Assembly (NCBI RefSeq): GCF_900090045.1
Contig: NC_041787.1
Span: forward strand, 1,818,001 to 1,882,000
DNA from: Plasmodium malariae
Lineage: Eukaryota > Apicomplexa > Aconoidasida > Haemosporida > Plasmodiidae
DNA length: 64,000 bases
Reading direction: 5' to 3'
The position numbers and the translations under genes are program-made. Numbering within the stretch: position 1 is the stretch's first letter; each line of letters opens with the position of its first letter. Positions 35,165 through 46,469 of this stretch are shown here, piece after piece. The notes under the pieces were generated by a model, which made no database searches, was not told the DNA's origin, and was given only the letters and a program-made list of their open reading frames with translations.

Positions 35165-36472
35165 ATGGTAGTTAAGGCTGCGAAGAGGAAGAAAGCCAAG
35201 ATAAGGGCATACGACATCGACGAATCGAAAAAAATATTTCTGTATGCTTATGAACATCAATTGAAAAATGAAAAGATTAATTGGAAAAAAGCCGAGGAGT
35301 TAAGAATAACTACACATAGTGCAGGGTCGATGAGAAGCCATTATTTAAATTCAATAAAACATGAAATATCGTTATATTTAGAAATGTACTCAGAAGAAGT
35401 AGCTAAATTGTTCGCTAAAGTTAAAAAATGGAAAAAAGAAGAAAAAAAAAAAAAATTATTAACTGTTCAGGATAATTTCGTTAAACAAAGGTCTAACATT
35501 TCCTTAGATAGAATAACCAAATGTAAAAGCAAAAATTATAACAAATTTAATTCTCTAATAATTAGTAAAGCTTTTTCTTTCAAATGTGGACGTACCGTTA
35601 GTAACAAACAAAATAATTCTCTTAATCGAAGAAACATAGCAAATGAAAAAAGAAAACAAAAAAATGAGAGTCGTATTGTAACTAATGAAACAAACATAAA
35701 TAAGAATTCACTAAAAAAGGGCAAATTTAAGCAAGTAAAAATAATTAATAAAGATGTTATTGCAACAAAAAATAAAAAAATAAATAAAAAGAAAAAGAAA
35801 AAATCATTAAAAAGTAATAAAATAATTACAAGTACTTTAGAAAGAACAAATAAAATTATGAATAATTTATTTAATACAGACACGAATGAAAAGGTAAACA
35901 AGACAACTACATATGAAAAACTAGATAAGAAGAAACACCAGAAAGAAGGGGAAAAACTAGTGAGAGCATATGAAAGAATTGAAAAAAATGTAAATGAAAA
36001 ACTAAGCAAAGAACCAGTAGAAGGGGCTAATGAAAATAAAAAAAGTAAAAATAAAGTAAAAGAAGAAAAGTCAGTTCAGATAAAACTCGAACAAATGTGC
36101 TCTAACGAAAATGTAAGTAACCACATGAGCGAAACGGATGATACGAACGAGACAAACGAGACGAACGAATCTGACGAAACGTATGAATTAAATAAATTAA
36201 AAATGCTACATAATAAAAACATTTCGAAAAATGAGAATTTGGAAGAATTACAATTCTACGAATCAAGATCAGCAAGAAGGAATAGTGAAAAAAGTGTGTC
36301 CTCCAAAAACAAAACAAAAAACAAATTTTACTCCAACACCTATAACTCTAAAGAACTGAATAATATAAACAAGTCCTATGACTCTAATTTATTAATTAAT
36401 AAAAGAAAAGAAAATAAAAGAAGCTCAATATCTTCCATTTTTGGCTATATTTATAAAAAAATATTCAATTAA
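35165..36472 (+). CDS. Basic protein with Myb/Rap1-like N-terminal domain (copy A, single exon, 435 aa)
   Basis: Paralogue of the gene at 26347 but without introns. After a basic start (MVVKAAKRKKAKIRAYDI) comes a domain at about residues 17-80: DESKKIFLYAYEHQL, then EKINWKKAEELRITTHSAGS, then MRSHYLNSI. The order Trp-Lys-x-x-Glu, Ile-Thr-x-His-Ser, Ser-Met, Tyr-Leu at these spacings is what I know from the Rap1-type Myb domain of TERF2-interacting proteins. A second conserved block shared with copy B follows at about residue 108 (FVKQRSNISLDR). The remainder is Lys/Asn-rich low complexity with a short Glu-Thr-Asn repeat (TNETNETNESDETYE). No signal peptide or transmembrane segment; the composition is nuclear-like. 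Domain identity is inferred from residue pattern only. Confidence 0.75.
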   Translation: MVVKAAKRKKAKIRAYDIDESKKIFLYAYEHQLKNEKINWKKAEELRITTHSAGSMRSHYLNSIKHEISLYLEMYSEEVAKLFAKVKKWKKEEKKKKLLTVQDNFVKQRSNISLDRITKCKSKNYNKFNSLIISKAFSFKCGRTVSNKQNNSLNRRNIANEKRKQKNESRIVTNETNINKNSLKKGKFKQVKIINKDVIATKNKKINKKKKKKSLKSNKIITSTLERTNKIMNNLFNTDTNEKVNKTTTYEKLDKKKHQKEGEKLVRAYERIEKNVNEKLSKEPVEGANENKKSKNKVKEEKSVQIKLEQMCSNENVSNHMSETDDTNETNETNESDETYELNKLKMLHNKNISKNENLEELQFYESRSARRNSEKSVSSKNKTKNKFYSNTYNSKELNNINKSYDSNLLINKRKENKRSSISSIFGYIYKKIFN

Positions 36473-36519
36473 TTTGTATACGCATATTCTCCCTTTAAAA
36501 GGAGCAAGAATAGTTAATT

Positions 36520-36551
<32 letters not shown>

Positions 36552-37350
36552 GAAAAGAGAAGAAAAGAACAGGAAAAAGGTAAAACACATGTGGTAAATA
36601 ATACAGAGGAAGATGAAGCAGCTAACATATACGTTCATATATTTCTTTTTGAAGAACAGATGACAAAGCTGAAGAAGAATAATTCGCACTGAAATTATAA
36701 GTCGCAACTTTTAAAGTAAAGAATGTGTGTACACATCTACGTGTATATATATGTATGTATATATTATGTATATGTTTGTATATATTATGCATATGTATGT
36801 GTATATTATATATATGTATGTATACATATGTATATGTATACGTGTGAATGTACATACGTGCCGCAATTGCAAAGCTGCTTGTGCGAACCTGGTGTTACTA
36901 CAATTTCTCAGTTCGCATTGGACTTTGAATATTTTGAGCTTTTTTTTTTTCTTTTTCTTTTTTTTTTTCCCCCCTATATTATGCTTTAATTTTTATGTTT
37001 TTTTCTTTTTTCAATTTATTAATACATTTGTATTTGTTTTTTTATTAAAATTTAACATACCTATTCTTAATGAAACATCATAAATAATACGAAAAAGAAC
37101 GTCTTTTATTTTTGTCTTTAAATGAATCATTTTTCCTTGGCTAATCTTTTGTACCTAAATGTGGTGTATATATGATGTTCCTTTCCCCCATCCAACAAGT
37201 AAATACATGTACACAATATATTAGCATATGCACACATATATATTAACGTACGTATGTATATATATAATTTTTTTTTTTTTTTTTTTTTTCGTTGTAATAT
37301 TTAAATTTTATTTTAACAAAAAATTGGGTAGGTCAAAATGTGTTAAATAT

Positions 37351-37381
<31 letters not shown>

Positions 37382-38167
37382 AATAGGGATGTGGAAATGT
37401 ATAAAATGAATAGATAAGGTAGAAATACAATTATAAAAAAAAAAAAAAAAATTTCGAAGATATTAAAGCAAATACAATGAGCTGTGTTTGATGATTAATA
37501 AATAGGTAATGAATTGTAGGAAAAAATGTAACATCACATTTTATTAAATATCCTTCTTCTAATAAAAAAGAAAAAAGATGAACATTAATAAGATATAAAA
37601 ATGAGGTGTTCTATATATATACATACATATGGGTATACGTATATATGTATGGGCATATCGATGTATACATATAGATATACATATATAGATATAAGTATTT
37701 AAAAAAAAAATATATATTTGATGAGCTAGGCGGTAGCATTCAACACGGATAAAATGTAATGTATACAATCGTGTACCTGAATTTTTCTATTTTTTTTTTT
37801 TTTTTTTTTTTTTTCTCAATATTCTTAACCTTCCTATTTCTTTTTTTTATTTTGTTTTTTTGTTTTTTTGTTTTTTTATTTTTGTTTTTTTGTTTTTTTA
37901 TTTTTGTTTTTTTGTTTTTTTTTTTTTTTATTTTGTTTTATTTTTTTTTTTTTATTTTTGTTTTATTTTGTTTTATTTTTTTTTATTTATTTCTTTATTT
38001 TTTCTAAATCTAATTTTATTTTTAAAAAATCTTCATGTTTTAACACAAACAAAGTATTGTTCTATACTAAAAAAATGGAACAAATGGAAGATGAAGAATG
38101 ATGAATGAAGAGTTTTCCTTTTTTTTTATTTTTTTTAATTCCAAAATAAAAGGTGCAAAAAAGGGTT
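36473..38167. other. Intergenic region between convergent genes
   Basis: I see no gene. It contains a TATATTATGTATATG array (36740-36840), T-rich tracts (37785-37815, 37850-37990) and TA runs. Open frames here are Phe/Tyr/Ile artefacts. Confidence 0.6.
37850..37990. repeat. T-rich array (TTTTTGTTTTTTTATTTTTG)
   Basis: Imperfect tandem T-rich units with single G or A interruptions. Confidence 0.7.
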
Positions 38168-39345
38168 TTATACTTTATCATCGTGAAACATCCACTTCAT
38201 AAGTTTAGGAGAAACTTTTGGTCCAGCAGAACAGTAAAGCATATCATCAATTGGTTTTCTTTTCTTTGTACAACTAGATAACATAGATATTATGGAAAGA
38301 CATATAGAATTAACGGACAGAACTGGGGACCAATGGTCATATAAAATGGATAGACATATATGACCATTACTGTAAATGTGCGGATGAATTGGGGGCTCTC
38401 CAATAAATACAACTTCGGGACTTTCTACAGTTCGAAAAAAAAATGCATTAACAAGTCGAGTTGTATACATGTATTTACTGTTTATGTATATTGGTAAACA
38501 CATATACCTATGGAATACTTAAAAATATGTGTAAGAATGTACATATATATGTAAATATATGTATGCAAAATATCAGGATATTATCTGATCTCTATTTTTT
38601 TTTTCTCTCATTAATGATATACCTATAGGATATTTTTCTGTAAACTTAAACTGCATTTTGAATGTTTCATTTGAATATAAAGTGTTTTCCGCACCTTTTA
38701 TTTGAATTATCCATTTATCTGCATATTCTTGTATTAGTTTAATTGTATTTTCATTTTCATTTAACAATTCAATTCTTTCCTTTTCTAATCTTCTTTTTGA
38801 GAGACCTCCCAGTTTTAGACCATTCGAATTATCTTTTTCCATTTCGTCGTTTTTATTCAGTTCTGAAATATTATTAATATTCAAAGAATTTTTTAAATCA
38901 CTGAAGGATTTTGATTCACTTGGTTCAAAAATTGACTCTGAGCTGTTGTATATTGTGTATACATTATCTTCCATGTAGTTTTGTAATTCGTTAAGATTTC
39001 TGAACGCGCAAGGATATAAAAAAAAAAAAAATAATAATAAAAAATATACATATATGTACATATATATAAATATATGTATATATTAATATGCACAAATTTG
39101 CATCTCCCAATACACACAAATTCATGTATATAAACATGAATTTTATTCAAAGAAAAAAATAAAAATATCCAATAGTTATCATCATATTTTAATGGTATAC
39201 CTTGCCAATGTGTCGTCTTTTGAAACGGGGAAAAACCATTTTTCCTCATGCTTTAAAAACGAATATAAGTATATATATATATATTTATGACTTGTTAATG
39301 TAATTTGGTCCAAAAAAAAAAAAAAAATTAACATATCAAAAAAGC

Positions 39346-39379
<34 letters not shown>

Positions 39380-40789
39380 CCCCTACTTCTTCAAAACCAA
39401 GAGCCCTTAAAATGTCATCCGATCCATTAAAATGTAGTAGCTACAAGAACGAAATGAAACAAGAGTACATATGCAAAAAATATTACACAATTACATGTGA
39501 GCAAGTTTGAGCAATTATTCAAATATGCGTAAAAAGAAAATAAAAAATAAATGAAAAATAAACAAAAAATAAATGAAAAATAAACAAAAAATAAATGAAA
39601 AATAAACAAAAAATAAATGAAAAATAAACAAAAAATTAATAAAATATAAAAGAAAAAATTAATATAAAATATAAGAAAAAATTAATAAAAAATTTAAGAA
39701 AAAATTAATAAAAAATTTAAGAAAAAATTAATAAAAAATTTAAGAAAAAATTAATAAAAAATTTAAGAAAAAATTAATAAAAAATGACTAAAAAAAAAAT
39801 AATATATAAATAAAAAAAAAATTAAAAAAAATACACGTGGGAAAGGCGAACAGGTTTGTAAATGTAAATATTTTTCTACCCCTCTTACCTTATTTATAAA
39901 AGTTTTATTGTCTTTTTTTAAAGATCTAAATTTTGCTCTGGAAGGATTTTCTATTATTCTAATAAAACAGAAAAAAAAAAAAAAAAAAAAAAAATGTTAA
40001 CATACATGCTTGGATGTATATACACACACATTGTATTAACATGCACAAATATATGTATATACATAAACAATGTGAATTATATGCCTCCAATATTTCGTAT
40101 TATAACACAGTTTTATTACTTATATTTATAAGTAATTCGATTTTTACTTTTGAAGAATGTGAACTAATACGTTCATTATTTCCTTCTTTTGATCATTCTG
40201 AATATTAAAAAAGAAAAAAAAAAGATAAATTTTAATGGAAAAATACGTTTTGAAACAATCTACATCATATACCACCTTTACATAAATATACAGTTAAAAT
40301 ATTTTTTTTCCCTTAAGCAGTTGTATAAGTTGTAAACAAATATGTTTAATATTAACATATAAAAATATAACAAAGATACAGCGCATCAACGCATAATTCA
40401 TAAGTGTGTGCAAACTGTAAACATTTACTGGGATGTGGATATACACATAAATATATACACATATAAATATACACATATAAATATACACATATAAATATAC
40501 ACATATATATATATACACATATATATATATACACATATATATATATACACATATATATATATACACATATATATATATATACACTGTACATATGGTTAAA
40601 CTGTACGCAAGTAATACACAGTTTGGTAAAGTTATGTGGCATAAGCGTGCTGTGTATGTAATATGTATGAATCCATGTATGTATATACAAGCCTCTATAC
40701 ATTTTATTTTCTAATAATATAATTTCATTTTTTTTTGTTACATTCAAATTGGTGAAAACATTGGATATGGCTTCTTTTAATGTTATCAT
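38168..40789 (-). CDS. Ubiquitin-conjugating enzyme E2, UBE2W-like, with N-terminal PUB-like domain; seven exons, 301 aa
   Basis: Exons 40789-40742, 40197-40148, 39958-39889, 39440-39387, 39250-39201, 38999-38623 and 38424-38168; phases agree (906 nt). The C-terminal half is an E2 fold: ADKWIIQIKGAENTLY, then FKFTEKYPIESPEVVFIG, then HPHIYSNGHICLSIL with the catalytic Cys at about residue 240, then WSPVLSVNSICLSIISMLSS and a final WMFHDDKV. This matches UBE2W, an E2 that ubiquitinates protein N-termini. Exons 2-6 encode IMNVLVHILQKIIENPSRAK, then FRSLKKDNKTFINKLL, then ILRALGFEE, then EEKWFFPVSKDDTLARNLNE, the pattern of a PUB domain (PNGase/UBA-associated, a binder of the p97/Cdc48 tail). 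A Ser/Glu/Asn linker joins them. Exon 1 (MITLKEAISNVFTNLN) is the least certain. Confidence 0.82.
39540..39785. repeat. Intronic AT arrays (21-bp and 23-bp units)
   Basis: About four copies of AAAAATAAATGAAAAATAAAC (39540-39635) are followed by about six of TTAATAAAAAATTTAAGAAA-type 23-mers (39640-39785), in the intron between exons 3 and 4 of the E2 gene. Confidence 0.85.
40440..40583. repeat. TATACACATATA array in intron 1 of the E2 gene
   Basis: About ten units of TATACACATATAAA or TATACACATATATA. Minus-strand Tyr/Ile/Cys frames are artefacts. Confidence 0.8.
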
Positions 40790-41356
40790 TTTTTTAATTT
40801 TCGTACACTGTAGAATTTAAGAATTTTTTCTTTTTGAAAGAAATTCTTTCTTATATTTTTATTTCAGTTAATTTTTTGAAACCTTTGGTATCATTATAAA
40901 AGTTAATATAATTCTTTATGTAAATATACTTAAATAAATACAAGTACGCTCATTGTTTTCTTTTTTCTTTTTTTCTTTTAATGATATACTATGCAAAAGA
41001 AAAGAGAGCAATGTAGTAATAACTACTTGTAAGAGTATTTTTGAAAAGATCAAAAAAAAAAAAGAAAAAGAAAGAAATAAAAAACATGAAAATTCAATTT
41101 TTTTAATTTTTTGTATATATATTATGTATGTATAAATGCATATATATATATATATATAGGTACATATATGTATATATATGTGTATATTGTTATAATTAAG
41201 CTCTATAAAATTTCAACTTCATTCTTTTCTTTGTTATTTTTAAGTATTATTTTTTTATTTTTCATTTGTTTTAATTTTTATTGTACGGTTAAGTAAATTT
41301 TTTCTTTTATCTTTTCCTTTTTTTTTTTTTTCCAAATTTGTCAACTAAATCAAAAG

Positions 41357-41425
41357 AGAATTGAAAATTATCAAGTTAAAAAAATTAAAACATTGAGAAA
41401 ATATAATGATGACGATGCTGTATAG
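41357..41425 (+). CDS. Candidate terminal exon of a small plus-strand gene
   Basis: A frame reading RIENYQVKKIKTLRKYNDDD, then Ala-Val and a TAG stop follows a long T-tract and an AAAAG acceptor. The charged helix ending in an acidic tip looks like a genuine protein C-terminus. A possible upstream exon starts at the ATG near 40992 (MQKKREQCSNNY before GTAAGAG), but its phase does not fit directly, so a middle exon may be missing. Function unknown. Confidence 0.3.
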   Translation, partial: RIENYQVKKIKTLRKYNDDDAV

Positions 41426-41954
41426 TGTTGGACAGTATTCCAAATATAAAAAATGCAAAAAATTTTCTTTCATTAAACACTTAGCAGTAAATAAGTATTC
41501 ATCTGAAAAAGTTTATTATACAAATATAGTATTAAGCATACATTATACAAAAATATATTTTATGAAAGAAGTAATAAGTATGTATAATTTTCAGTAAGCC
41601 CATTATTGTTAACGTGGGCGTATAATAATGTATATATATAATATAAATATACGTATATATTTGTATATATATATATATGTATAAATTTGCTAGAACGTGC
41701 GTATAATATGAATTAAATGTTTATACTGAATTTAAAAGGGATAATGTGCGTACAAGAGAATATTTAAACGGTAAATAAATATAATTAAAATAGAAAAAAT
41801 TAAATGAAAACAAAATAAAAAGCATAAAAATGAGAAATTATCCTTTGCATACAAATGTGTTATGACGAAAAAAGCAATTAACGAACAACTCGCTGGTACA
41901 TTTGAGTGTTTATTTATTTTTTGTTTATAAGTTTTTTATTTGTATAAATGTCCG

Positions 41955-42165
41955 TGAATTTTGTTCATTCGTTCGTGTATTCATTTGTTCGTGTATTCAT
42001 TTGATCGTTTGTTCATGTTCTTATGTTCATTTGTTCGTGTATTCATTTAATCGTTTGTTCATGTTCTTATGTTCATTTGTTCGTGTATTCATTTGATCGT
42101 TTGTTCATGTTCTTATGTTCATTTGTTCGTATGTTCGTTTGTTCGTTTGTTCGTTTGTATGTTTG
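41955..42165. repeat. About 58-bp array (TTCATTTGTTCGTGTATTCA...)
   Basis: Higher-order repeat: a long unit containing ATTTGATCGTTTGTTCATGT is present about three times, ending in GTTCGTTT quads. Confidence 0.8.
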
Positions 42166-42949
42166 CTTATTTATTTTTCCTTCTTTGTTTCACTACAAAT
42201 GTTGAGTCTTTTCTATAGTAAATGTAACGTACATCCATCAATAAAAAATATAGCTGCTTGTATACAGAAATAATTGCAGGTCATAATGTAATTAAGGAAT
42301 ACACTAAAGAAAACAAACTTCAGTAAAATTCTTTCAAACCAGATAATTCTTTTTTTTCTTTATATATATATATATACATCATATAAATAAAGGGTGTATT
42401 TCTCAGTATTCTTAAAATATTAGCAGTATTTCCATTTATTTAACAACTAAAAAACAAAAAAAATTTCATTTAAAAAATATTAAGAGCAAGTAAAAAAAAA
42501 AAATAGACTCACTTAAAATAATATAGGTCTCCATTAACATAAAATTATAAGATAAAATACTGTTGTTAAGCAGTAGAATTAAATGCACTTCATCAAATAA
42601 GAAATATGGTTTAATAATATTTTTATTTTGGAAACGTTTGAAGGAATAAAATATAGCTTCTTTTTTCTTTTCTTTTTCTTTTCTTTTTTTTTTTCTTTTT
42701 TTTTTTTTTTAATGCGCCTTTTTTATAAGAAATTAAATTTTTGTTTGCCTTCGATTCGTTTTACATAAGGTGCTATTCTATGTACACTTAATACTTTTTA
42801 ATTTAAGGAGAGTTTAAAAAAAACAGTAAAATTAAAAACTTAAGTGTAGAAAACAATTATGCAAATTAGGTACTTCTTCACGTATAATATAGTACATTTC
42901 TGCATAACCTAGCCAATATAAAAGAAAAAAAAAATTTTTATTAAGTTGA

Positions 42950-43060
42950 ACTGAATTGGACTGAATTGTACTGAATTGGATTGAATTGGATTGAATTGGA
43001 TTGAATTGGATTGAATTGGATTGAATTGGATTGAATTGGATTGAATTGGACTAAAATAAA
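42950..43060. repeat. 10-bp array TTGAATTGGA
   Basis: About ten near-perfect copies; the first three vary (ACTGAATTGTA). Confidence 0.9.
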
Positions 43061-43134
43061 TTGAAATAAATTGAATTAGCTTAAATTTGATTGATTTATA
43101 TTAAATTAAATTAAGTTGAATTATATTGCATTAA

Positions 43135-43268
43135 AATGAAGTAAATTGAATTAAATTGAAGTTAATTGAATTAAATTGAAGTAAATTGAAGTAAATTGAA
43201 GTAAATTGAAGTAAATTGAAGTAAATTGAATTAAATTGAATTAAATTGAAGTAAATTGAAGTAAATTT
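43135..43268. repeat. 10-bp array AAATTGAAGT/AAATTGAATT
   Basis: About 13 decamers related to the neighbouring TTGAATTGGA array. Confidence 0.9.
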
Positions 43269-43694
43269 GAATTGTATTGTATTGTACACCTTAACTGCCT
43301 TATTTGGGCAGTTCTAATTAATTGAATGCTCATAAAAATATATATACGTCCATATATATGTAAAAATTTATAAATATATATAAGTTAATTAAGATTAAAA
43401 ACTTGCCTAACTAATTTTAGTTACGCCTTTAGGTTATCCATACTAGCTAATCTTTTTTAAATTAGCATATATATATATATATATATATATACATACTTGC
43501 ATATCTACTTGCAAATATAAAAACATACATGTAAACATACAAACATACATACATAGATATATGTATTTATATGTATATACATATATACATATGTATATGC
43601 ATAGTACATAAATGCTGCCAGGAATTTTCGAAGCCTAAAGATTACTGTTTAAAAAAAAAAAAAAAAAAAAGTCAGCCGTACGTATAATTAAACA

Positions 43695-43832
43695 ATGAAC
43701 GATGATAATGTAAAAAAAAAAAAGGAGAGAAATATGCCATAAAATGACTACATAGTGAAATAACCTTTTGAAAAATGAAATAAATATATATTATTGAATC
43801 ATGCACTTGAACATTTGCAAATTTATATATAC

Positions 43833-43867
<35 letters not shown>

Positions 43868-45701
43868 TGTACGAATGTTTCATATACATATACTTAAGTT
43901 TTTGCATATGTATGTACTTGCGTATGTACGAGTAGCTACCTATATGAATAGACTCACATGCGTGCATTGCTTTTTTTTTTCCCAAAAATTAGAAAGAATT
44001 TGCTGGAAGAGATATATATCAATTGATCAAGAATGCAAAAGATAAAATAAAAATCGACTACAAGTTTTGGTGCACCCAACCTGTTCCCAAAATAAATGAA
44101 GAGTTTAACGAATCCGTAAAAACATGAAAACTACAAGAACATTTTTGCAAATGAAAATGTTGCCATATATATGAACGTGCATATGTACGTGGGTGTGCAC
44201 GTGGGAGTGTACGTGAGTATATATTTGTGCGCATGTATGTGGGTATGTATTTGCTCGTGTGCATGGTTATACATATGTGAAAGAATGTATTTATGTTTCA
44301 CATGCACAGGATAGGAAACCAGCGGACATATTTTTGATGCGCGACTTTTTCAGGTTAATGAGCCATTCGTAAATAGTAAGGTGGAAGATGTTCGAAAAGT
44401 AAGATATAATTTTTTTTCTGCAAAAATTTCAGCACTTGTAAATATGTACCCATAACAATAACATTGTATATGTGTGTGTATGTGTAAGGGTATTCATATG
44501 GGCATGCACATGGGTACGTATATTGGTGCGCTAATATATATTTGTGCATGTGCTTGTATATATATGTGTACATTCATTTCCCTTTATTTGTGTACCCCCA
44601 TGCACATACATGCTCGAATGGTTCCCCCCTTATTTTTAACATGTGTACTTGTAGGAAGAGTACAAGTTACCTACGGGGTACTCATGGTATGTGTGTGATG
44701 TAAAGAATGAAAAAGACCGTAGTGATATTTATACATTATTAACTGATAATTATGTAGAAGATGATGATAATGTGTTTAGATTTAATTATTCTTCTGAATT
44801 TTTATTATGGGCTTTAACATCGCCTAACTATTTAAAAACTTGGCATATAGGAGTAAAATATGATGGCACAAATAAATTAATAGGTTTTATAAGTGCAATT
44901 CCAACAGATATATGTATTAACTCAAAAATTGTAAAAATGGCTGAAGTGAATTTTTTATGTGTTCATAAAAGTTTAAGGTCGAAAAGATTAGCACCAGTTT
45001 TAATTAAAGAAATAACAAGAAGAATTAATTTAGAAAATATTTGGCAAGCTATTTATACGGCAGGTGTTTATTTACCTAAGCCTATAAGTGATGCTAGATA
45101 TTATCATAGATCAATAAATGTAAAAAAATTAATTGAAATAGGTTTTTCTTCTTTAAATCCTAGATTAACTATGAGTAGAGCTATCAAATTATATAGGGTA
45201 GATGATATATTAAATTTAAAGAATATGAGATTAATGAAAAAAAAAGATGTTGAAGGATTACAGAAACTGTTAAGTAGTTATTTAGAACAGTTTAATATAT
45301 ATGCAGTATTTACCAAAGAAGAAGTTGCTCATTGGTTTTTACCAATTGATAAGGTTATATATACATATGTTAATGAGGAAGGTGGAGAAATTAAAGATGT
45401 TATATCCTTTTATTCATTACCATCACAAGTGTTGGGAAATGAAAAATATAATATATTAAATGCTGCTTACTCTTTTTACAATATTAGTACTACAACTACA
45501 TTTAAAAATTTAATGCAAGATGCAATCGTTTTAGCAAAAAAAAATAATTTTGATGTTTTTAATGCACTAGAAGTTATGCATAATAAATCTGTATTTGAGG
45601 ACTTGAAATTTGGAGAAGGGGATGGTACTTTAAAATATTATCTCTACAACTGGAAATGTGCGGCTTTTAGTCCCTCCAACGTTGGCATTGTTCTGCTGTG
45701 A
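43695..45701 (+). CDS. NMT: Glycylpeptide N-tetradecanoyltransferase (N-myristoyltransferase), four exons, 409 aa
   Basis: Transfers myristate from myristoyl-CoA to the N-terminal Gly of client proteins in the cytosol and at membranes; in Plasmodium it serves motility-complex and trafficking proteins. Exons 43695-43709 (MNDDN), 43993-44115, 44354-44398 and 44655-45701; phases agree. Total length is within one residue of the P. falciparum enzyme as I recall it. Visible landmarks are KFWCTQPVPKINEEF near the N-terminus, then YVEDDDNVFRFNYSSEFLLW, then EVNFLCVHKSLRSKRLAPVL (acyl-CoA binding region), then YTAGVYLPKP, then YHRSINVKKLIEIGFSS, then FGEGDGTLKYYLYNWKC. The protein ends GIVLL, whose terminal carboxylate is the catalytic base in this family. 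An internal ATG at 44691 would drop 73 residues and is not the start. Confidence 0.95.
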
Positions 45702-46469
45702 AAAGGGGCGGCAATAAAATAGTGCAAAGGGATTGTATCTTGTATATATATATATATATTGTCTTATAGGACGTTACACGTGAAACATATTTATACCTAT
45801 AAGAGATTTCATAAGTGAAAATTTTATAAACAAAAAATAAAAAATTCAATAAGTGCAAATTCCTACCGTAGTTGTTAGTTGTTCTCATGGAAGGGCAAGC
45901 AGAATGGACAAGTCTGTGCTACCCTGCTTGAGAAATGTGCAAATACCCGGACCCATGCGTGTATGTGTTTTAATATGTATATATATATATATATATATAT
46001 GTTTGTATATATACGTGCGTACAATTGTGTACATTCGTACGCATGTATATGGATACAATAATGGGGGGATACCCATGTTCATTTGTTTGCAATATAATAT
46101 CACAAGTTATTAAATATTATTTTTTTCTTAAAATTTTGAGGACTAATAAAACTTTTTTAGAAGTTTTGAATAACACCATAAAATTTTATAACAAACGAAG
46201 TTTGAAAGGTGACAGGGGAAAAGAGAAAAAAAGAAAAGGAGATAAAACAAAACAAAGAGAAAAAAAATTAAAAATTAAAAATAATGAATAAAAAATGCTT
46301 AATAAAAAATGCTAAAAAAAAATTGCTAAAAAAAAATGCAAAAAAAAAATGAAAAAAAAAAATACAAACTAAAAATTAAAAATCAAGAAATAAAAGTTAA
46401 AAATTAAAAATCAAGAAATAAAAGTTAAAAATTAAAAATTACGAATTAAAAATTTCTCTTTTCACAGTT
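45702..46469. other. Intergenic region between convergent NMT and the AAA ATPase
   Basis: I see no gene. TA runs (45742-45760, 45978-46010) and an AAAAATTAAAAATCAAGAAA-type array (46285-46450) are present. Confidence 0.6.

Larger units (their letters stand above)
40790..43694. other. Intergenic region between the E2 gene and N-myristoyltransferase
   Basis: One weak candidate exon (41357-41425) and several arrays: TA runs, a TTCATTTGTTCG-type array (41955-42165) and two decamer arrays (42950-43060, 43135-43268). No complete gene could be modelled. Confidence 0.55.
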
